This document shows positions 35,781-46,567 of a stretch of 64,000 bases of DNA, piece by piece. Each line of letters starts with the position of its first letter. Position 1 is the first letter of the stretch. The DNA comes from Gyromitra esculenta (Eukaryota; Ascomycota; Pezizomycetes; Pezizales; Discinaceae), in contig JBCAML010000004.1 of the NCBI GenBank assembly GCA_038503075.1, forward strand, positions 703,149 to 767,148. The letters are read 5' to 3'. A program made the translations under genes and the position numbers. The notes below the pieces were generated by a model. It was not told where the DNA came from. It searched no databases and was given only the letters and a program-made list of their open reading frames with translations.

Positions 35781-38700
35781 TCAAAATCCCGGTGAAGGAA
35801 GGCCGTTTGCCGCGATCCCTGGTGGTGGCCCCACAGCCGTTTTGAATGGATGTACAAAGCCGCCGCCAGTTGGCGACCCAATTTCCCCAGGATGTGGAGC
35901 ATGATTGGAGGGTCCAATGGGTGCGCCAGGCGCTTGATATATCCCACTACTGAGCCCATCAATGATTTTCACATCGTCCTCTTCGTACTTGACTAGCGTC
36001 CTCCCGTTGGTATCGTGGGTAATGACAAAGTTCCCACCGCCATTCAATGCATCTCCTTTCACATCAAGGATATCCGTTAGATCTTTCATGGTTATCGACA
36101 GATCTGGTGGAGCTGCTTGCTCAACAGCTCGCTGCAAAGTCGATACTTCGATGAAGTTGCTGTTCTCGCCTCCAAGCTCACGGCACATATGCGCTGCAAG
36201 CATGCGGATTTGGTCAAGCTTGCCTAATCGCCGGCGGTTGAACGTGCTTCGCGCAGCATCTGTTTCGGACCAACCTTTTTATTTATTTTAATCAGCCTTT
36301 GCAGATAATAACCTGTGGGACACGTTCAACGTACCTGCACCGGTTGACCAAGCATTCGGGAGAGAGTTTGACATATTTCCTAATAGTGCAGGATTTGACC
36401 ATGAAGGTGTAGGGAACATATCTGTTAGGAAATCATTTATAGTTAGACTTTCTACGATAAATCATTCAAGATTGCTAGAAGTAAAAAGGAGGATAAGAAC
36501 CTACGGTTAATAGGATCCATGAACAATGGCGAGGTAGCCGGTAGCCCTCTTGATGATCTCGGTGAAAACCCTATTCCACTGCTACCTCTTCGGTTTGGCG
36601 ATTGGTTCTCAAGCATTGGATCCTCTTCGTCATCCTCGAGTAGTGCACGGCTACCCATGACTTTAGAAAGCTCATCGACACTGCTATGGCCACCTTCGAT
36701 GTCTCTAGGCGGCGCAACACTCAAAGGCCGTTGAATTGGCGTTGGCCGTTGAATGGGCTCAAAGGATCCTGACGAGGCTCGTGCATGGGAATGGGCTCCT
36801 GGTATGGGTACAGGTTCCACTCGATTTCCTATGAAGGGTGATCCGGGTGACATAAGTGGCACACCTGGGGGAAGTTGGTGTATGGCAGGTGCAAGATCAC
36901 CCATGAAAATCCCTCGTCCCTGTGGCGGCATTGGGCGCATGCCTAGAGTAGCGGGGATTTGCATCGGCATCCCATTTGGAGCGGCAAACACTCGATACTG
37001 CGGGCTTGAGCCCATGGGCATCTGTGTTGGTGGGTGCATTGGCAAACCGTTGCCGAATGGTCTCTGAGGCATTCCGGATAGGAATGGCTGTATCGGGCTT
37101 GGGCCATTCATTCCCATATGATTCATCATGGGATATCCGTTATGATCTGGGGGTGGTACTCCAGGTGGAGGAGCGATATGGTGTGGTAATGGTGATGTGG
37201 GTATATAGGGGGAATATTGGAATAGTTTATTTGGAGCAATTATAGGGCCGGGAATATTTTGCTGTAATATAGGCGTGCTTGGAGAAGCAGAGGAGCCTAT
37301 TCTAGGAAGAGCTTGAGGAGTCTTTGGAGAAGATGCTACAGATCCCTGCATAGATCCCTGCTGGGAGGCATTGCGATTACGGTTTGGCGAATGTCCTACT
37401 GTTTGTTTGGGTATTGCGGGTGTTGTAATAGAGAGATGAGGCGAGTTATAAGCTCCATAAAGTTGTGGAGGCATAGACGTTTGTATTGAAACAGGGGGTC
37501 GTTTTGAGGCTGCGGCTGCGGCTGCCATTGCCGCGGCCATCGCGGCCTCAGCTTTTATCTTTGCCTCCTCTTCCTTCTTTATACGTTCCTGATCCGCCGC
37601 TTTCTTTGCCTTAGCTTCTCCCTCTTTACGTTCCCGCTCTTCACGTTCCCGTTTTTCTCGGGCCTCTTTATCTCGAGCCTCCTTTTCCTCCTTAGCCTTT
37701 TTCGCAGCCTCTTCCTTCTTTTTACGTTCCCGTTCTAGATTCTCCTTCCTTTTCCTTTCCCGCTCTGCTTCTCTCTCTCTTTCCTCCTCTTGCTTTTTCT
37801 TCTTCTCCTCTTCTTTTCGACGCCGTTCCTCCTCCATTGCCCTCCTTTCGGCTTCCCGCTTCTTGCGCTGCGTCTCCTTTCGTTTTCTAACTTCTTCCGC
37901 CTTCTCTTCCTCAATAGCCCGCTGTTTCGCCTCCTCCTCCGCTTTCTCAGCCTGTCTCTTTAGTCGTTCTTCCTCTTTAGCAAGCCTTTGTAACCGCTTC
38001 CTCTCCTTCTTCTTTTCCTTCTCCTTGGCTTTCTTCTCTTCACGCTGCGCCCGGAGTTGATCCTCCTCGTCTAGTTCTTCGAAAAGCTTGTCTTGCCGCT
38101 CTCGAGCAACCTTTTCCCGGTAGGCAGTAAGGACACGTTGTTCAAACATTCTGGCAGCAAAAATTTGGAACATCCGACGGCCTTCCTCCATACGCTGTTC
38201 TTCAGTCATATCCTAAAGCGCGTCAGCGTTGATTGGCAATGATATAGTACATGATTGTAAACCCACCTGCTCCTCATCATCATCATCCTCGCCATCATCA
38301 TCATCCTCCTCGTCATAGCCCTCCTCCTCCTCCTCCTCCTCCTCGTCGTCATCATCATATTCTGTTGTTTGCGAATGAGTGTGTCCTATATGATTCTGCC
38401 CTACCGACATATTCAGGGATGAGTGATCGGTAGCAACAGCATTTGCTTCCTCCCGTTGCATTCGGCGTTCAGCAAGCTGCTCCATCATCTCAATGAACTT
38501 TTTACCATCATTTTTTAATAGATCATCCGCTACAGTTAAGATACCACCTACCGATGTCCGCAGGAAAGTCAGCTCTATAGTCTTCCCAAGACCCCGGTAC
38601 CCGGCGCAAAACTGGTTACGAGATAAACCCACCTTGTTTAACGGTTAGGCTATTCCCAAAGTTAAAAAAATCTGGCCGAGGATCATTTTCAGGTAGAGGC

Positions 38701-40013
38701 TCATCCAATACGTCATCGCCATCATCAAATTCATCCTCATCGCCATTAAGTTCATCGTCATCATCGATTTCTTCAATACGATGCCCTTGGTGGTGATGCG
38801 CATGATGTCCTGGAGGCGGGCCCGGGGGTGGGGGTGGGGGCGGTATCCTGGTAGTAGGGTATGCTCTCGGAGACGAACTATGAGGAACCTGAGCAGCGTA
38901 CTTTGAATTTTGTTGTTGATGAGCGTACTGTTCCAATTCCTCGTAGTACGCATCGTACAGAACCTCTAACTCTTCTTCAATTGCAGTCCTTTTCCTGCCA
39001 CAGACACTACAGGAGCATGAATGCTTCTGCTGTTCCTTTATTTTCCGCAGAACAGCCTCCTTCTCCACTTTTACCAGAGACCTGCGTTCCTCCTCACCCA
39101 GTGAAAGCCAAAAATCTTTGATCCTCTCACGCTCCTCATTTGTCGATGTGTTCCAGATCCGGTCTTTTTTCTTTGAACCTCCAACATGGTTTCCCCCAGT
39201 TGACGCCGCAGAGTTCTGATACAGCTCTTGTGCAATACTTACCCCCTTCTTTTTCTTCTTTTTGTTTTTCTTTTTGCCAGCCAGGGGCGCAGGGGCTGTC
39301 TGAACCGGTGGAGTATAAGAATCTTCTTCGTCTTCATACGTTGGACCACTGTAGTACTCTTCATCCTCTTCTGGGTCAACGAGTTCCGGGGGATGGTCTT
39401 CATAATCCGGCATCGAAGCTTTGATATCCTGTTGGTACTGATCTGCCCTCTGGCCGGGGGAAGTAGGTCTGTTTGTGTGGCTGTAGGTATGCGGTTCATA
39501 GTAGTCCTCGTGACGGCGATAGTGGTAATGGCGGCCATTATGATCTTGGCAATGGTCGTGGTCGTGGTCGTGAATGTGATTATGGGCATTAACCGGTATA
39601 GTTGGTTGCTGCTGCTGTGCTTGTTGCTGCTGCTTCCCCTTCTTCTTTTTCTTCTTTTTACCGCCGATGTGATTGGGGCCAGCGTTGTGGGGGTAATCCA
39701 TAGATGCGGAGTGCACTGTGGATGACAGCGGAACGGAAGCTAGACGAGCGGTGTAATTAGTAGCGATGGTAGTTGTAGGGTTTGAGATGATGTTATTGTT
39801 GTTGCTAATGCTGCTGCTGGTGCTGCTGGTGCTGAGAGATGTAGAATCGGGATTGGACACCTTCCTAGAAGGCACGGTAATCAGTTTTGTGCCGTCCTTG
39901 TTACGGATGTGAGTTGCCTTGCTATTAGCAGGAGACAATAGAGGTTGTCGATAAAGAGTATCTGCTGTTGTGGTTGTTGGTGGAGTGCTGCGCATAGGGC
40001 TTCCAGTGGGCAT
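35781..40013 (-). CDS. NST1: Stress response protein NST1
   Basis: Five exons (high to low): 40013-38633, 38574-38267, 38212-36505, 36421-36335, 36274-35781, for 1325 residues. Order of regions: a Ser/Thr/Pro/Asn-rich N-terminus; Lys-only and Gln tracts ([15 protein letters not shown]); His/Asp-rich stretches; the conserved core [20 protein letters not shown] followed by [11 protein letters not shown] with paired cysteines; poly-Pro; [22 protein letters not shown]; a long acidic run; the very charged coiled coil [20 protein letters not shown] continuing about 220 residues rich in K/E/R; then a Pro/Met/Gly-rich tail ending in a conserved helix ([19 protein letters not shown]). This is the NST1 architecture. 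In yeast, NST1 loss alters salt tolerance and the protein associates with splicing factors and P-bodies. The exon 3/exon 4 phase has an alternative open reading, so that border is less sure. Divergent from Rho2. Confidence 0.92.
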
Positions 40014-41575
40014 GGTGGGGGGGGTGTGGTAGCAAGAGGTGTGGTGGGGAAGGGGGGTATTGGGAGGGAAGGGTAGCGGAAATGGGCTGGTGTCTGATTC
40101 TTTCGGCTTTTCTTGTTCGGGGATTAACTCTCTGGAAGAACTTACAAATGGCAGTCAGATCGGATCGGCGGCAGTGTAATTAGATAGATTTTGCAGGTGA
40201 GTGGATGGACAGGGAGAGGATTGGCGTGAGAGGAGAGGGAAGAAGGGGAAAATACCCTTTAAGCACAATTGGGAGAAGGATGGGGAGCCGCAACAATATC
40301 AGCGCAGACCCACAGGCATGTACGTATGTGATGCTTTTCCGGGGGCTTGGGAGGCGGGAACGGGAGTATGTGAGTGGTGATGGAAGCGGCAGGTGGTGGT
40401 TGGCGGAGCAGAGCCGCAAGAAGATTCAAATGGTGCCGAGAGCGACGGCGGCTACGACTAGTGGAAAGCGGAGCAGAGCGATGGGCAGCGAGCGAGTGCG
40501 CGGGCAGGCGGGCGAGTGGTGGGGTGTCGAGTGAGCGGAAAAGGGCGGGTCAGAGCAGGAAAGAAGCTTAGTGCGTATGTGGTGGTGCTAGCAGTGTGGC
40601 GCTGTGGCAGTGCAGTTGCGGTGACCGACTGGGACAGGGGCGGGCAGCAGGCGGCTGGTGGTAGGCGGCAGGCGGTAGGGGTGTCGTCGTCTCGTTCGGA
40701 TTGCAACCTCCTTCCGTACCAGATGTGCGTACCTCGCGTGTTCAAGCAATCTTCGTCCGCCTTGAATCCAACAAGGGCCTCTCTCTGCGAGATGTGAGGT
40801 TCGGAGGGCTGCGCAGCTCTGGTTGGCCACTCGCCAGAGCTGGTTGATGCTGACTTTGCCTGCATTACTAGCAGACCGAGTGCTCTGTCGTGCGCGGGGA
40901 GGAGGTAGAGCGGGGCACTCTTGGGTTGGAGGGCAGTTGTGCTGTTGTTGTTGCAGGTAGCACAGGCCTAAGCCTCTCTCGCGCTCCCTGTCGTCTTGCT
41001 GCCCCGACGAACGCACGCTTTGTTCAAGCGCAGACTGATTTACATCGCTGCTGCTGCTGCTGTTGCTTTCCCTCGCTCCCTCGCTCCCTCGCTCCTCCCT
41101 CGCTCTCGCCGCAACACCCAGCAGCCGGGCAGCCCTCACACTTATTCTGTCCTCCTTGCCCCAGCTCGCCCCGTGCCGTCTCCGCGGCCAGACATCCGTA
41201 CCCTCGCTCGCTCGCTCGTGTATTTGTCGCTCCCCGTCTTCTTCCTCTTCTTCCGTTCCCGCTCTTCGACTTCCTCTGAGACCTCTCCTCCTCCTCCTCC
41301 TCCTCCTCCTCTTGTTTTCTTCCCTCTGCACAGCCTCTGCTGCTGCAATCTTGCTTGTCGCCACCCTCCCCCTCTTTTATTCCTCCTCCTCCTCCTCCTC
41401 CTATCTTCCTCACTGGTTTTCTGCTCATCAACCAGCTTCACATATCGTGTACCGTCTTCGTATAATCATCAGCCTCGCTAGAAGCATCCCCTGCTGTCAC
41501 TATTGCTCCTATTCACACACACACACACATCACTGCTGCCAACCATTCCCCTCGCCCTCCCACCTCCAACGTGCA
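40014..41575. other. Divergent promoter region shared by NST1 and Rho2
   Basis: About 1.56 kb. The half near Rho2 is strongly pyrimidine-rich with CTG and CTC trinucleotide runs (41048-41063, 41285-41312, 41381-41402) and looks like a long Rho2 leader. Open frames exist on both strands, but they are low-complexity Ser/Pro/Leu or Arg/Glu shadows of the CT bias, not genes. Confidence 0.6.
41285..41312 (+). repeat. (CTC)n microsatellite in the Rho2 leader
   Basis: About nine CTC/TCC units in a row, followed 70 bases later by a second run (41381-41402). Such CU-rich tracts are common in leaders of fungal morphogenesis genes. Confidence 0.85.
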
Positions 41576-42732
41576 ATGGCCCAGAATCCTGCCCAGAACG
41601 TTATACGAAGGTACGCTCTAGTTGCTCCTCACCCTCGGTTGCTGTTGGGCGTTGTTCCCTCCCCATTTGTTGTTTCCGCTCGCTTCGAGAAGCTATCCGT
41701 ATTTGGAACCACTACATCACGACATGATGTGTGGTTGCCAAATTTAGACTTGCCTCTAGACCGAATCTCAGCTCATCTCTAGCCGTCGAGGATGCACGCA
41801 GGGATGCCTGTAAAGCTGTTAATAGTTTGAACTAACTTGGAACTTTGGCACAGGAAGTTGGTGATAATTGGTGACGGAGCATGTGGAAAAACGAGTTTAT
41901 TGAGTGTCTTCACCTTGGGCTACTTCCCTACGGTATGTTGAAGGCCTCCCCAAAATTCATAATGGTGACCTTCAACCTGGCTAATACGATAACTGTTCCG
42001 TGCAGCATTACGTGAGTTGATTCTACGTGAGCCTTTCGTGTTAGTACCGTTGAGGGATTGTCTAACAATCGTAATCTAGGTACCAACCGTGTTCGAGAAT
42101 TATGTAACTGATTGCAGGGTACGCTTGCCAATTCACAGATATATCTATAATTCCAAACAAACTAACTACAAGCAAGGTCGATGGCAAATCCGTTCAATTA
42201 GCGCTATGGGATACAGCTGGCCAGGAGGATTATGAGGTCCGCTCGTCTTTACTACTATTTTTAGGCAACTACTAAACTCTAGACGAACAGAGATTGCGGC
42301 CACTAGCATACGCCAAAGCCCACGTTATCCTTATTGGGTATGCGGTTGACACTCCGGATTCGCTCGAGAATGTTGCCAACAAAGTAAATCACGCCATAGC
42401 CTTTTTGATTTCTCCATCTGGACTCTACTAACAAAGTGCAGTGGATCGAAGAAGCTCACGAACGCTGCCCTGGGATCCCTATAATACTTGTCGGCCTCAA
42501 GAAGGACCTACGCGAAGATGCCAACGCTCGAGAGGAAATGCGCAAAAAGTCACTGCATTTCGTGCAATCAAATTACGCCGAAACGATTGCGAAACAAGTT
42601 GGCGCAAAAAAATATCTGGAATGCAGCAGCTTGACGGGAGAGGGTGTAGATGATGTTTTCGAGGCCGCGACTAGGGCGGCATTGTTGACCTTTGCGAAGG
42701 AGCGGGGAAACGGATGCTGCGTCATGTTGTAG
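41576..42732 (+). CDS. rho2: Rho-family small GTPase Rho2
   Basis: Seven exons: 41576-41610, 41854-41932, 42006-42011 (6 nt), 42080-42118, 42177-42236, 42291-42383, 42442-42732. They sum to 603 nt, 200 residues, the same length as I recall for fission-yeast Rho2. Seen: P-loop GDGACGKTS, switch [17 protein letters not shown] (HY supplied entirely by the 6-nt exon), switch [19 protein letters not shown], the guanine-specificity region VGLKKDL and ECSSL, and the CaaX box CVML for prenylation preceded by another Cys. The sequence follows Rho2 rather than Rho1 or Rho3 ([31 protein letters not shown]). Rho2 acts at the plasma membrane upstream of Pck2/cell-wall-integrity MAP kinase signalling and alpha-glucan synthesis. 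Intron 4 uses an AAG acceptor. Confidence 0.95.
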
Positions 42733-44669
42733 ATGCGTGTACAGATGGTACGAGGAATGGGGAACGAAAAGAGGACCTATGGAACGATTCCACGATACCG
42801 CAAAGAAGCACCCATTTTGAGCTTTGTTTATCAACTTCTTCGAAGGGGTATTTGGATTTATACATATCAACGCCAGCTACAAATGTTGACCCAGAGGCCA
42901 TAACCCCCCCGCATTACGGCATTTACGCAACCCATCACCAACCTACCGGAAGACATTCCTTTTCGACTTCAGCATGATGTATCGTAATCAGATTCATCTT
43001 CGCCTCACATACCCTATCTTGTTCTTGGTCGATTTTCCGTGTTAACAACTCCTCATTTTGTATTAGGCGGTGTCTCTCCTTCTAAACGGGTTGCTTCCAT
43101 GCTTTATTTTTACTGTTTCTGAGTCTTAATTCGATATTTACAGCGATTTTTATTTTATTTTGTACCCTTTTCCCTCCAACCGTTTCTGGCGCTGTGAGAG
43201 GATATTTTTCTTCAGGGGTCAATTTTTTTTTTGCTTCTCTGCTGTTTTTACTTGCTTTTGTTGTTTATTTATTTTTTTTGCTTGCTTGCTTACTCGGAAT
43301 TGGGTGGTTTTTTTAGACCGGGAAAAATTTATTCATTTGATATTGGCGTGGGCCGGGTTTTGCTGGTTGGTTCGGGCTTGGATACTGGAAAATTGGGGAC
43401 TGGGGTTAGGGAGTGGAATGTGGCATCGGTCTTGTGCATCTGTTTTTGCTACATGAGAGTGGGGGGGAAATGAAAGTAGCTTTCTTCAACAGTCTACTTT
43501 TCTTTTCCACTATGCCTGACTGCAGAAGCGCTTTTTCTTTCCTCATTTCCTGTTCGGCCCGGACCGGCTCGGCTGAATAAATAAAAGAAAAGGGGAAGGT
43601 TGAACATGAAATCAGATGATAGAAAAGCGACAGGTATCCGCATGAAGGAGATTCTTTCAGCTGGAGTTGAGCCCGGGGGGTTGATCACTCATCAAGGTTT
43701 ATTTTCGTCCGGTTTATTTTTGTCATTTTCTTTCGCTTGTGCTGTGTTCCTGATGTATGCACGTTCACTGGTTTGGTTTGCAATTGTCGCTTTTGCGTGT
43801 GTGCTTTCGTTATTTTTAACCCTCTCCCTCTCTCCGCTTGACGTCATCTTGATCGCTTGGTGTTGATGGTGACATTCAGGATGGGTAGGCATACACATAT
43901 GCCTCACCGAAAATGTCGGCGAGGGGACAGACAAATTAACATGCAGAAGCGCGGATGAAGTGGTGTTAATCAAATACTTAAACATCATCACAAGTAATCA
44001 CTCACTCCAATAACGCGCGTCCCCTGGGTTTGTTCTGGGCATCACAGTTGTATCGCCAATTCGTGCCATCATCAATTGTGACCTCCCTTCTTGCATGACA
44101 CCTCTACCAGAGTTTTGTCAAACTCTTTTGACATTCCACCTAATCCCACCTCTACTTGTGCATCCGTTCAGAGAAGACTTGGGTAAAAAAAAAACTATTT
44201 CCATGGCCCAACCTAATCCCACCCCACCCCACCACACCCCACCACACCCCAACCAATAGACAGCCCACCCAGCAAACCCAAACTTAGACAAACGAGACAG
44301 CAAGACCACAAAAAAGAAAATAAGGAAAGGAAAAAATTATAGCGCCGGATAGACGGCAGAGAACATAGGAGAGAGAGAAGATACCCGTTGTTGCTGCATA
44401 CTTTTCTGTCAATTTTTCATATTTTCGCATTTAATCATAGAACCCATCCAGTTTTATTTTTTTTGATGTTTGCAATCACATGCGCAGACCAGACCAGACC
44501 AGACCAGGGCAGATAGATAACAGAAAGCAAGAAGAAATATTATACCACACTCGAGTCAAACCCCTTCCGTCCATCACCCGGCCTTTGTTGGAACTAGGTC
44601 AACTAGCTAGTCTTTAGAATGCGCAACACCAAATACACATTAGCACGATAAAGCAGACGCGTTACCAAC
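42733..44669. other. Convergent intergenic region
   Basis: 3' flanks of Rho2 and the SR-protein gene. T-rich sequence (43,100-43,330), a CCACACCCC-type run (44,220-44,255) and a short (GACCA)n tandem at 44487-44507 are visible. No gene supported. Confidence 0.55.
44487..44507 (+). repeat. (GACCA)n tandem repeat
   Basis: Four consecutive GACCA units in non-coding sequence about 160 bases beyond the SR-protein stop codon. Confidence 0.8.
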
Positions 44670-46567
44670 CTAGTAACGACGACGGTCGTATTCATCATAA
44701 CCCCTCGGTGGTGGCCCTCGTGGTGGACTCCTGCCTCTATAAGGAGGACTCACCGGACGCCCTCTGTGGGGTTCATCGTAATGTCTCCTGCTAGACCCGC
44801 CGCCTCCGTTGGCTCCCGCATATGTATCATCTTCATAACCGCCGCCGCCACCACCACCGCGCCTGGGTGGAGGATAGTCGTCACGGCTTCCGTAACCGCC
44901 GCTACCGCCGCCGCCGCCACGAGGGGGTGGGTACTCGTCGGCGGGGGGCGGGGCACGCCTGGTTGGGGGCGATCTATCACGTCCACCACCACCTCCTCCT
45001 CCACCGCCGCTATAGTACGGTTCACGACCTCCTCCACCACCACCGCGCGCGGGGGAACGCTCACGGTAGCGGGAGGATGGAGGTGACTCGTAACGACGTC
45101 CGTGACGAGGAGGGGAGTGGTAACGGCTGGACGGCCCGGGAGAATAACGACGCCCACCGTAGCCTCTGGGGGAAACAGAACGACGGGGAGGGCCGTGCCC
45201 GCCGCGAGGGGCAGCGTCGTGGTCCTGCTAGGCTCGCTTAGCGTTTGTGTTTGGTCAGGCGATACTTGTGGGGTAATACGTCAGCGGCGCAGTTCACATG
45301 TGCGCCCTTAAATTCAGTGCCATCGAGAGCTGAAATAGCACGCTTAAGATCTTCATAGGTCTCGAATTCGACCATTCTACAAAACTGTCAGTAGATGCTA
45401 ATGCAGGTAGAGGGGAATGAGAATATAAACGTACCCGCGGCCATCACGTTCACGGCTGACCTCGGAGAAGACGACGTCGACATTGGACCTGCGTGCGAAG
45501 TCTTTGAGATCCTAGGTAGAAGAGAAAAGTTCGTATGAGTTGAAATCCGAATATCAAGACCCCATGCAGACTCGTGGCTCCTCCAGTAAAAGCAGACGCG
45601 CATTGATACATAGTTCCTGGACAAAGACCCGGCAATAATCCCATGGATATATGGATAAATCCTGACTCGCGGGATACATAAGAGTGATGATAGACAGTCC
45701 AAGCCATAATAATAGGAAGCACTTCTTTTCAAAATCCAGGGGTCCAAAAGAACAACAAGGCAAGATAGATGTCAGAAGGCCTGGACCAATCCACCGGAAC
45801 CAAGGGATAGCCAAGCCTGGACCGGCAGAGGATAAAGCAATAGACATAGGAGCGGATGTGAAAAGACTTTATATATCCTTAAGAGGAGTCACGAATGCCT
45901 ATGTTGTAGCAGGAATGAGGAGTGCGCCCACCTGCCAGCTCGTATCGGGTTGAAGACCAGTAATATTCATTCTAAAAGCAGTGCGCCTGGGGCGAGGAAA
46001 GCTGCGATCCGCACCACCAGTGTATTCGTGGCGAGTATGGTGACGGTTACCGCGAGCGAACTGAACTGTAAGAGTTTGTCCCTTGAATTCGCGACCATGA
46101 TAGGCTGGAAACGACCAAGGAAGAAGACCAAAGAGTTAGCGAGAGAAACAGCGCGACAACGGGGTGGCTAAGGCTATTGATTATTATTATTATTATTCGT
46201 ACCAGGAACGACATCTTTCGCGTCAGCTTCGTTGTCGTATTGAATGAAGCCAAAACCATTCATAAGCTTGACTTCGACAATATTGCCAGTGCCGTGTTCT
46301 TTGAAGAAGTCTTCGACTTCTTGTTTCCTGGCTGTTGTAGGCGTCAGTAATCCGCGAAATAAAAGGTTATTGAACGTGCAGCCCTGCTCATTGTCGTCAT
46401 CGCCTCATCGCGATCGTCAGGGCAGCGAAGGCAGCGAAAACGGCGAAGCACGAGCGAACGAGCGAACGACGACGAGGGAAGAAAAAGAAAAGAAAAGCAG
46501 AAAAGAGCAACAAACCATCTTTATGGAGATTGCCCAAGTAGAGGCGGGTTCCCGAATATTCAGCCAT
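44670..46567 (-). CDS. srp2: SR-type splicing factor with two RRMs (Srp2-like)
   Basis: Six exons (high to low): 46567-46516, 46331-46203, 46104-45932, 45511-45435, 45376-45280, 45227-44670, for 361 residues. RRM1 shows RLYLGNL (RNP2) and VKLMNGFGFIQYD (RNP1). A linker with FPRPRRTAFRMNITGL leads to pseudo-RRM2 carrying SWQDLKDFAR, the heptapeptide (SWQDLKD) that marks SR proteins with two RRMs. The last exon encodes an Arg/Ser/Gly/Pro/Tyr-rich domain of about 185 residues with RSPP, RYSP and poly-Gly stretches. Without the final 52-nt intron (45228-45279) translation would stop just after RRM2 and lose the RS/RGG domain. Such proteins bind exonic enhancers and guide splice-site choice in the nucleus. 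The intron between exons 3 and 4 is unusually long (420 nt), a possible site of splicing autoregulation. Intron 2 holds an (ATT)n run. Confidence 0.93.
46179..46197 (+). repeat. (ATT)n microsatellite in an SR-gene intron
   Basis: About six ATT units within the intron between exons 2 and 1-proximal sequence, close to the donor of that intron on the minus strand. Confidence 0.8.

Noticed and set aside
40588..41482. Overlapping long ORFs on both strands before Rho2
   Set aside because: They exist because the CT-rich tract lacks stops in several frames; products are low-complexity Arg/Glu or Ser/Pro/Leu.
44750..45241. Long alternative-frame ORFs over the SR-protein RS/RGG exon
   Set aside because: Shadows of the GC-rich repetitive exon; the true frame gives RS/RGG residues and joins in phase to the RRMs.
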